Below, piece by piece: positions 14,213 through 22,396 of a stretch of 23,793 nucleotides of DNA. The notes below the pieces were generated by a model. The model made no database searches, was not told where the DNA came from, and saw only the letters and a list, made by a program, of their open reading frames with translations. How positions within the stretch are numbered: position 1 is the stretch's first letter; every line of letters starts with the position of its first letter. Location of the stretch: the NCBI GenBank assembly GCA_964411125.1, contig CAYPJU010000091.1:1-23793 (forward strand), in the 5' to 3' direction. The DNA comes from JBFIHF01 sp964411125. Its GTDB lineage: Bacteria > Myxococcota_A > Bradymonadia > Bradymonadales > Bradymonadaceae. The position numbers and the translations under genes were made by a program.

Positions 14213-16675
14213 ATGACGACGCCTGAATCCGGTCAGATTTTCCACCACAAGTACGAGCTGAAAGAGCAGCTCGGAGGGGACACCGGGTCGATGCTCTTTC
14301 GAGCGACCGACACGGTGGCCGACCGTGACGTCGCGATCAAGATCCTGGTCCCGACCGACGACGGCTTTCCGGAAGGTACCGAGTCGCGGTTCCAGCGCGA
14401 GGTGAAGATCGTCGCGAAGCTGCGCGACCCCCACAACATCACGATGTACGACTTCGGACGGACCGAAGACGGCCTGATGTTCGTCGTCTTCGAGTACGTC
14501 CCCGGCGTCGACCTCGCCGAAGCGATCGCGACGCGCGCCCCGATGGGACAGGACGATGTGGTGCACATCCTCCATCAGGTGATCAAGGCGCTGAAGGAAG
14601 CTCACGCGAGCGACTTGCTACACCGTGACATCAAGCCGTCCAACATCCGGCTGTTCGACTACATGGGGGACAGTAACCGGGTGAAGTTGCTCGACTTCGG
14701 GATCGCCAAGCCGGTCGAGGCCGCTGGCGACATGGCGATCACGCGCGCCGGAGCCCTCGTCGGGACACCCCGCTACATGTCGCCCGAGCAGATCGTCGGC
14801 ACCGCCCTGGCGCCATCTTCCGATATCTACAGCCTCGGCCTCGTCGTCTTCGAGATGATCACCGGGGAGCCGGCGATCGAGGGGGACCATCGCAGCGACT
14901 TCATCCGACAACAGATGTCGGATCAGCCACTCGAATTGCCGCCCAGAGCAAAGGTAGGGGCCGCGCTGCGGGCCGTGGTCGAGAAGATGATCGCGCGCGA
15001 AGCACGAGACCGGTTCCAGACGCTCGAGGAGATCGAAGCCGCGATCCAGAACCTGGACGATCCGGCGGTCGACACCCTCGACGAACCCGGCGAAGCGATG
15101 CAGCTCGACACGATCCGCAACGTCGGGAGTGGCAGCTTCGCCGACGCCCCCGAGCTTCCCTCCCTCACTTCGGACTCCGACACCCACGTCGAGGACATCG
15201 CCGACGACAACGCCACCGACCGCGAGATCACGCGCCTCGAACCGCCTCCCGAACCTCCGGGGACTTTTCCGCCCGTCAGCGACGACGAAGTCACGACCGT
15301 CAGGGATCCGAGCGCCGCCAAGACTCAGGTCGAGATCAGCGCCGACGATCTCGACATCCCCACCCAGCCTCAGGTCGCGGCAGCAGATCATCCCGACGTT
15401 CAGAAGCGCCGCAAAGAGCGGCTCGAACGCGAGCGTCAGCCGACCCCGCGGGCGTTCAAAATCGTCGAGGCGCAGAAGCGTCCTCCGAAGAAGAAGCCGG
15501 CATGGACCGAAGGATTGACGCTCTCGAACCTGATGGTCGTCCCGGTGGGGCTCCTCATCGGCGCCGGTGTCGTCCTCGGCCTCAGCGCCATCTTCGGTGG
15601 GGACGATCTCGGACGAAGCGCGGCCGTCGGCGCCGAAGTCGTGCAGCTCGGCGAGCCGGTACACTCCTCCCCACCGGCCGCTGCCGTCGAGCCGCCACCT
15701 CCATCCCAGCGTCCCATCGCGTCGGCAAAGCTGAACGTCCCCGAAGACGGCGGGGTGATCGACGAGCCCGACGAACAGGAAACGCCGGAGCCCGAGAGCA
15801 ATACGCGGACCCTGGCACTTTCGGAGGAAAGGTGTGGCAAGGAGCCGAAGTTCACCGGGGAGCGCAAGCTGGCGATGCAGTTCGGGAACAAGCGACGCTC
15901 CTGGATCGGGTATCTCCCCAAGAACTACGATCCGAACGAGAAGCATCCCGTCCTCGTCCTCTTCCACAGCGCCGGGGAGCACGGTCGCATGATCCTGGAA
16001 GACACCGCGATGATGAAGCTCGCCGACCGCGAGGGGCTCGTGGTGCTCGCCCCGAACGCGAACCGACTCGGTAATCCGTCGGAGATGATGTTCCCCTTCT
16101 CCGGGGCCGACGAAGGCGAGTTCGTTCGAAAGGCGATCTACGAGACGAGCCGCCTCGCTTGCCTCGATCCGCAGCGGGTCTTCGCGATCGGACACAGCCT
16201 CGGCGGACGGATCGCCGAGCGTTTGCCGTGCTACATGCCGCTGTCGGGCATCGCCACGACGGGATTCCGGCCGCTCCCCGACGAGTCGGTGTGCGAGCCG
16301 ATCCAGCCGGTCCCGTATCTGCAATTGTGGGGCAACGACGACCGCTATCTCTCCGTCAACGGCGGACCGAACTGCATCCAGCAAGAGAAAGTGTCACAGA
16401 CCGACCACATGGCGACGTGGCGCTACAACAATCGATGCGAATCCGAGAAGAAGCCGTTCGGCGCGCCGAAGAACGCGAGATGTCATCGGTACGATTGCGA
16501 AGCGACTTTCGCGACCTGCGAGGTCGATGGGGGACGCGACTGGCCCACCGCCAAAGCGAAAGAGCTCGAGCAGAATTTCGACCTCCTTCAGTGCCACAGC
16601 CCGCCCGCCGACTTTCCTTACGGTGAGGTGATCTGGAAGTTCTTCGAGCAGCACGGCCGAACGCTCGAGCTCTGA
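14213..16675 (+). CDS. Ser/Thr protein kinase fused to extracytoplasmic LpqC/PHB-depolymerase-like hydrolase domain
   Basis: An 820-residue single-pass membrane protein. Residues about 14-280 are a Hanks-type kinase: glycine loop LGGDTGS, VAIK (Lys43), HRDIKPSN (Asp139), DFGIAKP (161-163) and GTPRYMSPEQ. A long acidic/Pro-rich linker follows, then a membrane helix at about 438-462 (LMVVPVGLLIGAGVVLGLSAIF). Residues about 538-820 look like a CE1/LpqC alpha/beta hydrolase: GYLPKNYDPNEKHPVLVLFHSAG, nucleophile elbow GHSLGG (Ser662), LWGNDD, and a Cys-rich stretch (RC...RCHRYDC...TC). Where the family has GGGHxWP, this protein has GGRDWP, so the catalytic His is Arg775. The kinase looks active. 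The hydrolase is probably impaired or a ligand sensor. ATG 14213 is preferred to an upstream TTG at 14198. A paralogue faces it at 17726-19822. Confidence 0.88.
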   Translation: MTTPESGQIFHHKYELKEQLGGDTGSMLFRATDTVADRDVAIKILVPTDDGFPEGTESRFQREVKIVAKLRDPHNITMYDFGRTEDGLMFVVFEYVPGVDLAEAIATRAPMGQDDVVHILHQVIKALKEAHASDLLHRDIKPSNIRLFDYMGDSNRVKLLDFGIAKPVEAAGDMAITRAGALVGTPRYMSPEQIVGTALAPSSDIYSLGLVVFEMITGEPAIEGDHRSDFIRQQMSDQPLELPPRAKVGAALRAVVEKMIAREARDRFQTLEEIEAAIQNLDDPAVDTLDEPGEAMQLDTIRNVGSGSFADAPELPSLTSDSDTHVEDIADDNATDREITRLEPPPEPPGTFPPVSDDEVTTVRDPSAAKTQVEISADDLDIPTQPQVAAADHPDVQKRRKERLERERQPTPRAFKIVEAQKRPPKKKPAWTEGLTLSNLMVVPVGLLIGAGVVLGLSAIFGGDDLGRSAAVGAEVVQLGEPVHSSPPAAAVEPPPPSQRPIASAKLNVPEDGGVIDEPDEQETPEPESNTRTLALSEERCGKEPKFTGERKLAMQFGNKRRSWIGYLPKNYDPNEKHPVLVLFHSAGEHGRMILEDTAMMKLADREGLVVLAPNANRLGNPSEMMFPFSGADEGEFVRKAIYETSRLACLDPQRVFAIGHSLGGRIAERLPCYMPLSGIATTGFRPLPDESVCEPIQPVPYLQLWGNDDRYLSVNGGPNCIQQEKVSQTDHMATWRYNNRCESEKKPFGAPKNARCHRYDCEATFATCEVDGGRDWPTAKAKELEQNFDLLQCHSPPADFPYGEVIWKFFEQHGRTLEL

Positions 16676-16753
16676 CCGTCCTTTTTTTCGAAACGGAACG
16701 GCCCCCTCGAACATCGCAGGGGCGCGGCGCGAGTCCGAACGCGAGATTCAACG

Positions 16754-17650
16754 ATGGCCCAGAAAAAGAAACCCCGATCGCTCGATTCCGTGTTGGATGC
16801 GCTGGTCGAAAGCTACAGCGGCCCGGAGGCGATCAACAACCTCGAGACGTGGGCGCTGCCGAACCGGCGCGACGTCATCGCGGCGTTCGGGCACCTGCAA
16901 CACCTGCTGTTCCTCGGCTTCTTCAGCACGCGCAAACTGTCCGACGACAAGCTGCGGCTGGCGCTCGCCGAACACCTCATGCCGGCCGAGGAGGTGCTCT
17001 GCACGCAGATCGAGCGGGCCGCGAACTGGCAGGATCGTGGGCTTCCACCCGACGAACGGCGCCAGTCCGACTGGTGCCGCGACGTAACCTACGACCTCCT
17101 GAGAAAGCTCCCCGACCTGCGTCAACAATTGTGGGGTGACATCCAGGCGACGTTCCGCCACGACCCCGCGGCCGGCAGCATCGAAGAGGTCGTCTTCTGC
17201 TATCCGGGCATCATCGCGCTGACGGCCCATCGCATCGCGCACGAGCTCCACGCGGCGCGCGTTCCGATGATCCCGCGGATCCTCACCGAGTACGCGCACA
17301 CCCGGACCGGGATCGACATCCACCCCGGCGCGACGATCGGCGACCGGTTCTTCATCGACCATGGGACCGGCGTGGTGATCGGAGCGACCGCCGTCATCGG
17401 CGACGACGTGAAGATCTATCAGGGGGTCACCCTCGGTGCGCTGTCGATCGGCCCGGGGGTTCCGCGCGACGACGATCGTCCGCCGAAGCGGCACCCGACC
17501 CTGGAGGATCGCGTCACGGTCTACACCGGCTCCACGATCCTCGGAGGCGACACCATCGTCGGGGCCGACTCGGTCATCGGGGGCAATGTCTGGCTGACGA
17601 AATCCGTCCCACCCGGCACCAAGATCTATCACCGCGTCAACGGCAGTTGA
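16754..17650 (+). CDS. cysE: Serine O-acetyltransferase (CysE/EpsC type)
   Basis: A 298-residue enzyme that transfers acetyl from acetyl-CoA to L-serine, giving O-acetylserine for cysteine synthesis. The N-terminal half is helical (VLDALVESYSG, HLQHLLFLGFF) and longer than in E. coli CysE, as in the EpsC-type forms. FRHDPAAGSIEEVVFCYPGIIALTAHRIAHELH is the conserved core helix region. The left-handed beta-helix follows: IDIHPGATIGDRFFIDHGTGVVIGATAVIGDDVKIYQGVTLGAL in consecutive pieces, with the active-site His in IDHGTG. It ends soon after the hexapeptide coil (VPPGTKIYHRVNGS). No cysteine synthase gene is adjacent. It lies between the two kinase-hydrolase genes, 78 bases after the first and in the same direction, so cotranscription is possible. 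Confidence 0.92.
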   Translation: MAQKKKPRSLDSVLDALVESYSGPEAINNLETWALPNRRDVIAAFGHLQHLLFLGFFSTRKLSDDKLRLALAEHLMPAEEVLCTQIERAANWQDRGLPPDERRQSDWCRDVTYDLLRKLPDLRQQLWGDIQATFRHDPAAGSIEEVVFCYPGIIALTAHRIAHELHAARVPMIPRILTEYAHTRTGIDIHPGATIGDRFFIDHGTGVVIGATAVIGDDVKIYQGVTLGALSIGPGVPRDDDRPPKRHPTLEDRVTVYTGSTILGGDTIVGADSVIGGNVWLTKSVPPGTKIYHRVNGS

Positions 17651-17725
17651 TGTCGCGATAAGGATGTCTGGGCCACCCGAGTGAGGACCCGTTCGAGCGG
17701 TCGTGGGTCGCTCTCGGCTCCAGAG

Positions 17726-19822
17726 TCAGAGTTCTGAACCCAGTTTGTGTGTCGAAAGGAAGTCCCAGATGACCTCGGTGTGAGGGAAGTCGGTCGCCCT
17801 CCGTGCGCACTTTTCGAAGCCTGGCGCCGTGACGTCGTCTCCGGTCATCCAGCCTCCACCCCCCTCCAGGTCGCACACCGCAAGCGCGCCGTGCTCACAG
17901 TCGTATTCGAAGCAAGTCCCGTTCTTCTCTTTGCGCGATCGGGACCGCTCCTCGGTGCAGCCGTTTCGATTCCGCCACGCCTTCAGCTTCTGGTCGTACG
18001 GAACGATCGGCCTTCCTGCGCAGTTGGTCGTCGCCCGCCGCTTTCGCCCTTCGTCCTTCGTACCGCTGAGGTGCAGATACGGGACGGGTGTTTCGCACCA
18101 GACGTCGTCCGCGTCTCCGCGGAAAGAGAGCGACGCCACCGCGGCGACCGGCACCTCGCAGGGAAGGTTTTCGGCCAACTTTCCGCCCCCCCCGTCTCCA
18201 AGGAGGTAGATGCGCTGGCGGTCCACACAGAAGTTCGTCTGAACACTTTCGAGAAGGCGTCGGACGAGTGGTATGTCGCCAGAGTCGTTCCAGACATGGA
18301 CCCCCGCCCCCAGCAAGAGCTGAATCACGCCCGCGGAGGTCGGCGCGATCACGATCACGTCCTCCCTGTCGGACAACTCTTCGAGCCCCGCGCGCACGTA
18401 GATCGAGCGAGAACTTCCACCTTCGTTGTGAAACGCGATGAGGAGGGGGTACGGGCGGTTGGGATCGTATTGTTTCGGGACGTGGATGCGGTAGCTCCGC
18501 TGCACCCCGCCGATGTCGAGGGTCGCCGACCTCTCTCCGACGAAGGGAGGCTCGTCCCCGCAGCCCGAGATTGGCAGTAGCTCGGCGCTCCCTTCGACGG
18601 GATCCGCATCGGCCTTCGGTTTCTGCTCCTCCGCAACCACGGTGACTTCGTCGCCGACATCGGGCTCCCGGTCGACCGCGGTGGGGACCGGCGGTGGCTC
18701 GGCGACGAGGGGTTCCACGGAAGTCGTCGGTTCGATGTCTGGCGCGGGGGCCGGGCTCGCCAGGAGCCAGGCCGCCCCCGCGAAGACACCGAGCCCGAGG
18801 AGTGCGAAAAACCAAGTGAGTACGCGTTTCCCCGAGCCGGACGCCGGCCGGTCCGTTCGTTCCACCACGGTCGATTCCGGGTGACGACCCATCGTGGAGT
18901 GAGTCGGCGGCGCCCCCGCTGCGGCAGCGGGCCGGGGGCCTGCCGACGGAGACATTCCGCTCGCGTCGGGCCCCGAGAGGAGCTGCAGCACCTCTTCCGC
19001 GGTCTGAAACCGGTCCTCGCGGCGCCGTTGGGTGAGCTTCTCGACGATGTACCGCGCCTGGGGGGAACCACGGAAGTCTGCGGGGAGCGCCATCGGTCCG
19101 GGCTCCAGGTGGCGCTGCATGATGAGCGCGGGCGTCGCCCCGTCGATCAGATGGCGGCCCTGCAGCAGCTCGGCGTAGACGATGCCGAGGCTATAGAGGT
19201 CGCTGGCGGGCGTCATCGGCTCGCCGGCGATCTGTTCGGGCGACATGTACGCCGGAGTTCCGAGGATCGACCCCGCCTGGGTCATGACGGTTCGGCCCGG
19301 TTGCCCCTCGTCCTGGTAGAACTTGGCGATCCCAAAGTCGAGCACCTTGGCCGTCAGCCCTTCCTCGCCTTCGGTCACCAGGATGTTGGCCGGCTTGATG
19401 TCGCGATGCAGCACGCCGACGTGATGGGCCTCGTAGAGCGAACGCAGGACATGGCGCATGATCAGGTTCGCGTGAGGCTCGGCCATCCCCCCCGCCAGGA
19501 TGTACGCGTCGAGCTCCCGTCCCTGCACGAACTCGAACGCCATATAAAGGAGCCCCTCGGACTCGCCGGCTTCGTAGAGCGTGATCGTGTGAGGGCTGCG
19601 GAGCTGAGCGAGGACCCGTGCCTCGCGGGCAAACCGTCGCTTCAGCATCTCGGGGTAATCCGCGGTCCCCGGCATCACCCCGGGGAGCAGGACCTTGATC
19701 GCCACGTCGCGTCCGATCGTGCGATCCGTCGCGCGATAGACCGCGCCGAATGCACCCTGCCCCAACTGCTGGTGGACGTCGTAGCGGTTTGCGAATCGCT
19801 GTCCCGCGTGGGGTAGTTGCAT
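17726..19822 (-). CDS. Ser/Thr protein kinase fused to degenerate LpqC-like hydrolase domain (pseudo-esterase)
   Basis: A 698-residue paralogue of the protein at 14213-16675. Residues about 14-282 are a Hanks-type kinase with an intact glycine loop (LGQGAFGAVY), VAIK (Lys43), HRDIKPAN (Asp141), DFGIAKF (162-164) and GTPAYMSPEQ. A membrane helix lies at about 333-355 (LTWFFALLGLGVFAGAAWLLA), followed by a Pro/Glu linker. Residues about 420-698 match the paralogue's hydrolase domain (YRIHVPKQYDPNRPYPLLIAF, VIVIAPTSAG, PYLHLSGTKD), including four cysteines in similar positions at the end. The nucleophile elbow is GDGGGG, so Gly544 replaces Ser, and the His motif is LEGGGGW without His. Loss of both residues argues for a binding or sensory domain. 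The gene is convergent with cysE. It starts at ATG 19822 with only a weak ribosome site, 13 bases after the preceding gene on this strand. Confidence 0.88.
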   Translation of the reverse strand: MQLPHAGQRFANRYDVHQQLGQGAFGAVYRATDRTIGRDVAIKVLLPGVMPGTADYPEMLKRRFAREARVLAQLRSPHTITLYEAGESEGLLYMAFEFVQGRELDAYILAGGMAEPHANLIMRHVLRSLYEAHHVGVLHRDIKPANILVTEGEEGLTAKVLDFGIAKFYQDEGQPGRTVMTQAGSILGTPAYMSPEQIAGEPMTPASDLYSLGIVYAELLQGRHLIDGATPALIMQRHLEPGPMALPADFRGSPQARYIVEKLTQRRREDRFQTAEEVLQLLSGPDASGMSPSAGPRPAAAAGAPPTHSTMGRHPESTVVERTDRPASGSGKRVLTWFFALLGLGVFAGAAWLLASPAPAPDIEPTTSVEPLVAEPPPVPTAVDREPDVGDEVTVVAEEQKPKADADPVEGSAELLPISGCGDEPPFVGERSATLDIGGVQRSYRIHVPKQYDPNRPYPLLIAFHNEGGSSRSIYVRAGLEELSDREDVIVIAPTSAGVIQLLLGAGVHVWNDSGDIPLVRRLLESVQTNFCVDRQRIYLLGDGGGGKLAENLPCEVPVAAVASLSFRGDADDVWCETPVPYLHLSGTKDEGRKRRATTNCAGRPIVPYDQKLKAWRNRNGCTEERSRSRKEKNGTCFEYDCEHGALAVCDLEGGGGWMTGDDVTAPGFEKCARRATDFPHTEVIWDFLSTHKLGSEL

Positions 19823-19835
19823 ATCGCCCGGGCAG

Positions 19836-20720
19836 TTATTGGGGCTGCCAGTCGGAGTTCACGAGGGCGTTCAGGACGTGGTCCCGCCATTGTCCGGCGA
19901 TGTTGAGGTAATCTTTCGCCACCCCCTCACGGACGAAGTCGAGCCGCTCGAGCAGCGACGCACTCCGCGTGTTCTCCGGGAGATGGTTGGCCATGATCCG
20001 ATGAAGCCCCAGTTCGTGAAACACGTATCGAATGCAGGCGGCGAGGAACTCGGTCATGTAACCCTGTCCCTCTTGCCCGGCATCGACATCATAGCCCAGG
20101 TGACACGCTTGAAACGACCCGCGAACGAAATTGCGGAAGTTCGCCTGCGCAACGACCTCGTGGGGAGCGTCACGCAGCGTGGCGACGAAGCAGGCAGACT
20201 CGTCCTCCATGAACTCGCGGCGGCGTTCGTCGAGCTTGTCCTGCCAGTATTCGAGTTCGAAGAAGTTGTCGGGACGCACCGGCGACCACGGGGCGTGATG
20301 TTCGCGGTTTCGCACGAAATAGTCGTGAACGATCGGGGCATCTCCAACCCCCGGGATCCAGACGACGAGCCGGTCGGTCTCGATCCATGGGAACGATCGA
20401 GAACGCGGGGTGCCCGGCTTCTGGCGCAACGCCTCCACGATCGCCTGGGAGGACGGTGCTCCGGCGGTCGAGCCGTCCGGGCGTTCGTAGACTCGACATG
20501 ACGGAGCCCCCGCCGGTTCGGCCCCCGAGACGTCCACGCCGTCGACCAACACGGTCGGGGAGCCATACGTCGCCATCGCCCGCGGTGCGAAGGGTTCGGA
20601 GGTGTTCCACTCTCCCCAGCGGGTGGGGAGCTCGAGGTTTTGGAGAGCTGCACGAACGGCTCGGCGCGCCTCGTCCACGTGCGGGCATTCGTCCGCCCAC
20701 ACGATCTCGACCCGGTTCAT
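19836..20720 (-). CDS. Thioredoxin-like domain fused to RimJ/RimL-type GNAT acetyltransferase
   Basis: A 294-residue protein. Residues 1-100 resemble a small thioredoxin-fold family: VEIVWADECPHVDEARRAVRAAL with a single Cys12 in a CPH motif, a cis-Pro loop GSPTVLVDG (53-61), and SCRVYERPDG. Such proteins usually stand alone. Residues about 112-290 are a GNAT domain of the RimJ/RimL type: ETDRLVVW, the acetyl-CoA loop GQEGQGYMTEFL, LHRIMANHLPENTRSASLLERLDFVREG in consecutive pieces, and WRDHVLNAL. The GNAT part probably acetylates an N-terminal or small-molecule amine, with unknown substrate. The frame is continuous with no sign of a frameshift. ATG 20720 has GGGAG six bases upstream. It lies 13 bases after the upstream gene on the minus strand, so it is likely part of an operon with 20734-21282 and the kinase. 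Confidence 0.82.
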   Translation of the reverse strand: MNRVEIVWADECPHVDEARRAVRAALQNLELPTRWGEWNTSEPFAPRAMATYGSPTVLVDGVDVSGAEPAGAPSCRVYERPDGSTAGAPSSQAIVEALRQKPGTPRSRSFPWIETDRLVVWIPGVGDAPIVHDYFVRNREHHAPWSPVRPDNFFELEYWQDKLDERRREFMEDESACFVATLRDAPHEVVAQANFRNFVRGSFQACHLGYDVDAGQEGQGYMTEFLAACIRYVFHELGLHRIMANHLPENTRSASLLERLDFVREGVAKDYLNIAGQWRDHVLNALVNSDWQPQ

Positions 20721-20733
20721 GGCAGCTCCCGCC

Positions 20734-21282
20734 TCAATCCTGCACCGAGTTCGTGAAGTAGAGACCGGTGGCCAGAAGTCCTTGCAACGGATCCGACTTC
20801 GAACCCGAACCGCTCAAGACGCGAAAGGCCCGGACCACTCCGTCGAATTTGTCCGTCAGCTCACAGTAGATGGCGTGGAAGACGCCGCCCGGCTGCTTGA
20901 AGCTCATCATGTCGCTCAGCGAGCTGTAGGCGGTGCGCCCGAGGCGCTCGTAGTACGTCGAGCTGATGCTGCGACGAGTGATGTGGTCGGCGAAGAAGCC
21001 GCAATTGTAGAGGCTGGCGTCGCCGAGCCTGCGATAGATCTCGATGCGGCGGTCACCCGAGCTCGTCATCGCTTCCTCGAGCAGTTTGGCCGCCGGCTTC
21101 TCGAAGCCGACCTCGGCACTGCTGTCCGGATCGAGACGACAATACCCCTCCAGGAGATGGACCAGATAGGCCTCCGTCTCAGTCGAGGTCGCGATGCCCG
21201 TCTCCTCGAATGCCTGGGTCAGTTCGTCGCGGAAAAATTCCAACAAGCTGGGGACCTGTTCGAGCCCGTGATTTGCTGACAT
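20734..21282 (-). CDS. Conserved-looking soluble protein of unknown function
   Basis: A 182-residue protein, first of a three-gene minus-strand run with the Trx-GNAT fusion and the second kinase (gaps of 13 bases each). It has no signal peptide or membrane helix, is mostly predicted helical and is acidic overall. Notable segments are LLEFFRDELTQAF near the N-terminus, ATSTETEAYLVHLLEGY, RIEIYRRLGDASLYNCGFFADHI, and YYERLGRTAYSSLSDM. I cannot name a family, although the overall feel is of a conserved protein found in predatory or social delta-type bacteria. The ATG at 21282 is well supported by GAGGAGGT (21290-21297 on the opposite strand) seven bases upstream, one of the strongest ribosome sites in the window. 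It probably has its own promoter in the divergent region to the right. Confidence 0.8.
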   Translation of the reverse strand: MSANHGLEQVPSLLEFFRDELTQAFEETGIATSTETEAYLVHLLEGYCRLDPDSSAEVGFEKPAAKLLEEAMTSSGDRRIEIYRRLGDASLYNCGFFADHITRRSISSTYYERLGRTAYSSLSDMMSFKQPGGVFHAIYCELTDKFDGVVRAFRVLSGSGSKSDPLQGLLATGLYFTNSVQD

Positions 21283-21551
21283 CTATACTACCTCCTCGGA
21301 ACGTTGACGTTCTGTCGCCCCCACTGTTTCCGCCTCCGGAACGATATCCGGGAGAGGTGTCCGGTTGTCGGGCGACTGGCTCCACCTGCAGAATATCAGA
21401 GTCACCCCGGGTTCCCAAAATATCGTCGGTGGGTACACGATGTCGCACGAACGCATTGTTTCATCTGATCCCGCCCGCATCTTCCCCGTTTCGGGTTGAA
21501 CCAGACCCGTGCACGCTGTAATTCACCTGTCCAAACCGACGGAGGGACGTC
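21283..21551. promoter_or_regulatory. Divergent promoter region with possible operator
   Basis: 269 bases between the divergent unknown-function gene (minus) and mscS (plus). Shine-Dalgarno sites are clear on both sides: GAGGAGGT for the minus gene, and GGAGGG at 21541-21546 for mscS. A 14-bp inverted repeat gaacgttgacgttc (21299-21312) sits just upstream of the minus-strand ribosome site and could be an operator. An imperfect inverted repeat ctccgga/tccgggag is at about 21334-21354. The part around 21395-21440 is more AT-rich than its surroundings and is the likeliest promoter location. No coding potential is supported. Confidence 0.45.
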
Positions 21552-22373
21552 ATGCAAGACTGGCTGGAGAGCATCGGACTCGGAGCGGAAACCATCGATC
21601 TCGTCGTCACCTACGCGGTACGGATCGGGGGCGTCATCCTCATCCTGCTCGCCTCCCTGGTGGTGGCAGGTTGGGTCAGCCGCCTCGTCGTGAGTCGACT
21701 GACGAAGATCGGTTTCGACGCGACGTTGACCAAGTTCATCGGGAGCATGTCGCGATGGGCCATCGTGATCTTCGCGATCCTCGGCTGCCTCGGAATCTTC
21801 GGCATCGAGACCACGAGCTTCGCGGCCGTCATCGGCGGCGCGTCCCTCGCCATCGGTCTCGCCTTTCAGGGGAGCCTCTCGAACGTCGCGGCTGGCGCGA
21901 TGCTCCTGCTGTTCCGTCCCTACAAGGTCGCCGACGTCATCAACGCCGCCGGAAAGACGGGGAAGGTCGACTCGATCGACCTCTTCACCACCATCCTCGA
22001 CACCCCTGACAACCGCCGAATCATCATCCCGAACGGCAAAGTGTTCGGCGACGTGATCGAGAACATCACGTTCCACCCCGTCCGACGGTGCGACGTCGCC
22101 GTGGGCGTCGACTACGACGCCGACATCGAGGAGACCCGACGCGTCCTCACCGAGGCCGCCAACGCAGTCGAAGGCCAGGTCGAAGATCGTCCGCCAGCCA
22201 TCGTCCTCACCGGCCTGGGGGCATCGTCGGTCGACTGGTCGGTCCGCGTCTGGGCCCCGACCCCCGACTACTGGGCCGTCCTCGAACGGACGACCCGGAG
22301 CGTCAAAGAACACCTCGATCAGGCCGACATCGGCATCCCGTACCCGCACCGCGTCATCATCAACAAGGACTGA
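21552..22373 (+). CDS. mscS: Small-conductance mechanosensitive channel (MscS family)
   Basis: A 273-residue inner-membrane channel that opens under membrane tension to release osmolytes. Three membrane helices are visible: VVTYAVRIGGVILILLASLVVAG in part, WAIVIFAILGCLGIFGI, and the pore helix TM3 with its Gly/Ala ridge (VIGGASLAIGLAFQGSLSNVAAGAMLLLF). The MscS beta domain follows (RPYKVADVI, GKTGKVDSIDLFTTIL, NRRIIIPNGKVFGDVIENIT), then the alpha/beta C-terminal domain ending in GIPYPHRVIINKD. Length and motifs are those of the short E. coli MscS type. The start has GGAGGG five bases upstream. The outer-membrane protein follows after 23 bases, so the two are probably cotranscribed and envelope-related. 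Confidence 0.94.
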   Translation: MQDWLESIGLGAETIDLVVTYAVRIGGVILILLASLVVAGWVSRLVVSRLTKIGFDATLTKFIGSMSRWAIVIFAILGCLGIFGIETTSFAAVIGGASLAIGLAFQGSLSNVAAGAMLLLFRPYKVADVINAAGKTGKVDSIDLFTTILDTPDNRRIIIPNGKVFGDVIENITFHPVRRCDVAVGVDYDADIEETRRVLTEAANAVEGQVEDRPPAIVLTGLGASSVDWSVRVWAPTPDYWAVLERTTRSVKEHLDQADIGIPYPHRVIINKD

Positions 22374-22396
22374 GTCGCTCAGCTCAAGGAACTTCC

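Noticed and set aside
16676..16753. Rho-independent terminator at the T7 tract (16682-16688)
   Set aside because: No convincing GC-rich stem directly precedes the T run. Only a 4-bp pairing with a long loop can be drawn.
17651..17725. Terminator between convergent cysE and the second kinase
   Set aside because: Only a 5-bp gaccc/gggtc pairing with a long loop was found, so the support is insufficient.
22088..22396. Longer start for the outer-membrane protein
   Set aside because: The extension overlaps mscS out of frame and would bury the clear signal peptide and ribosome site at 22397.
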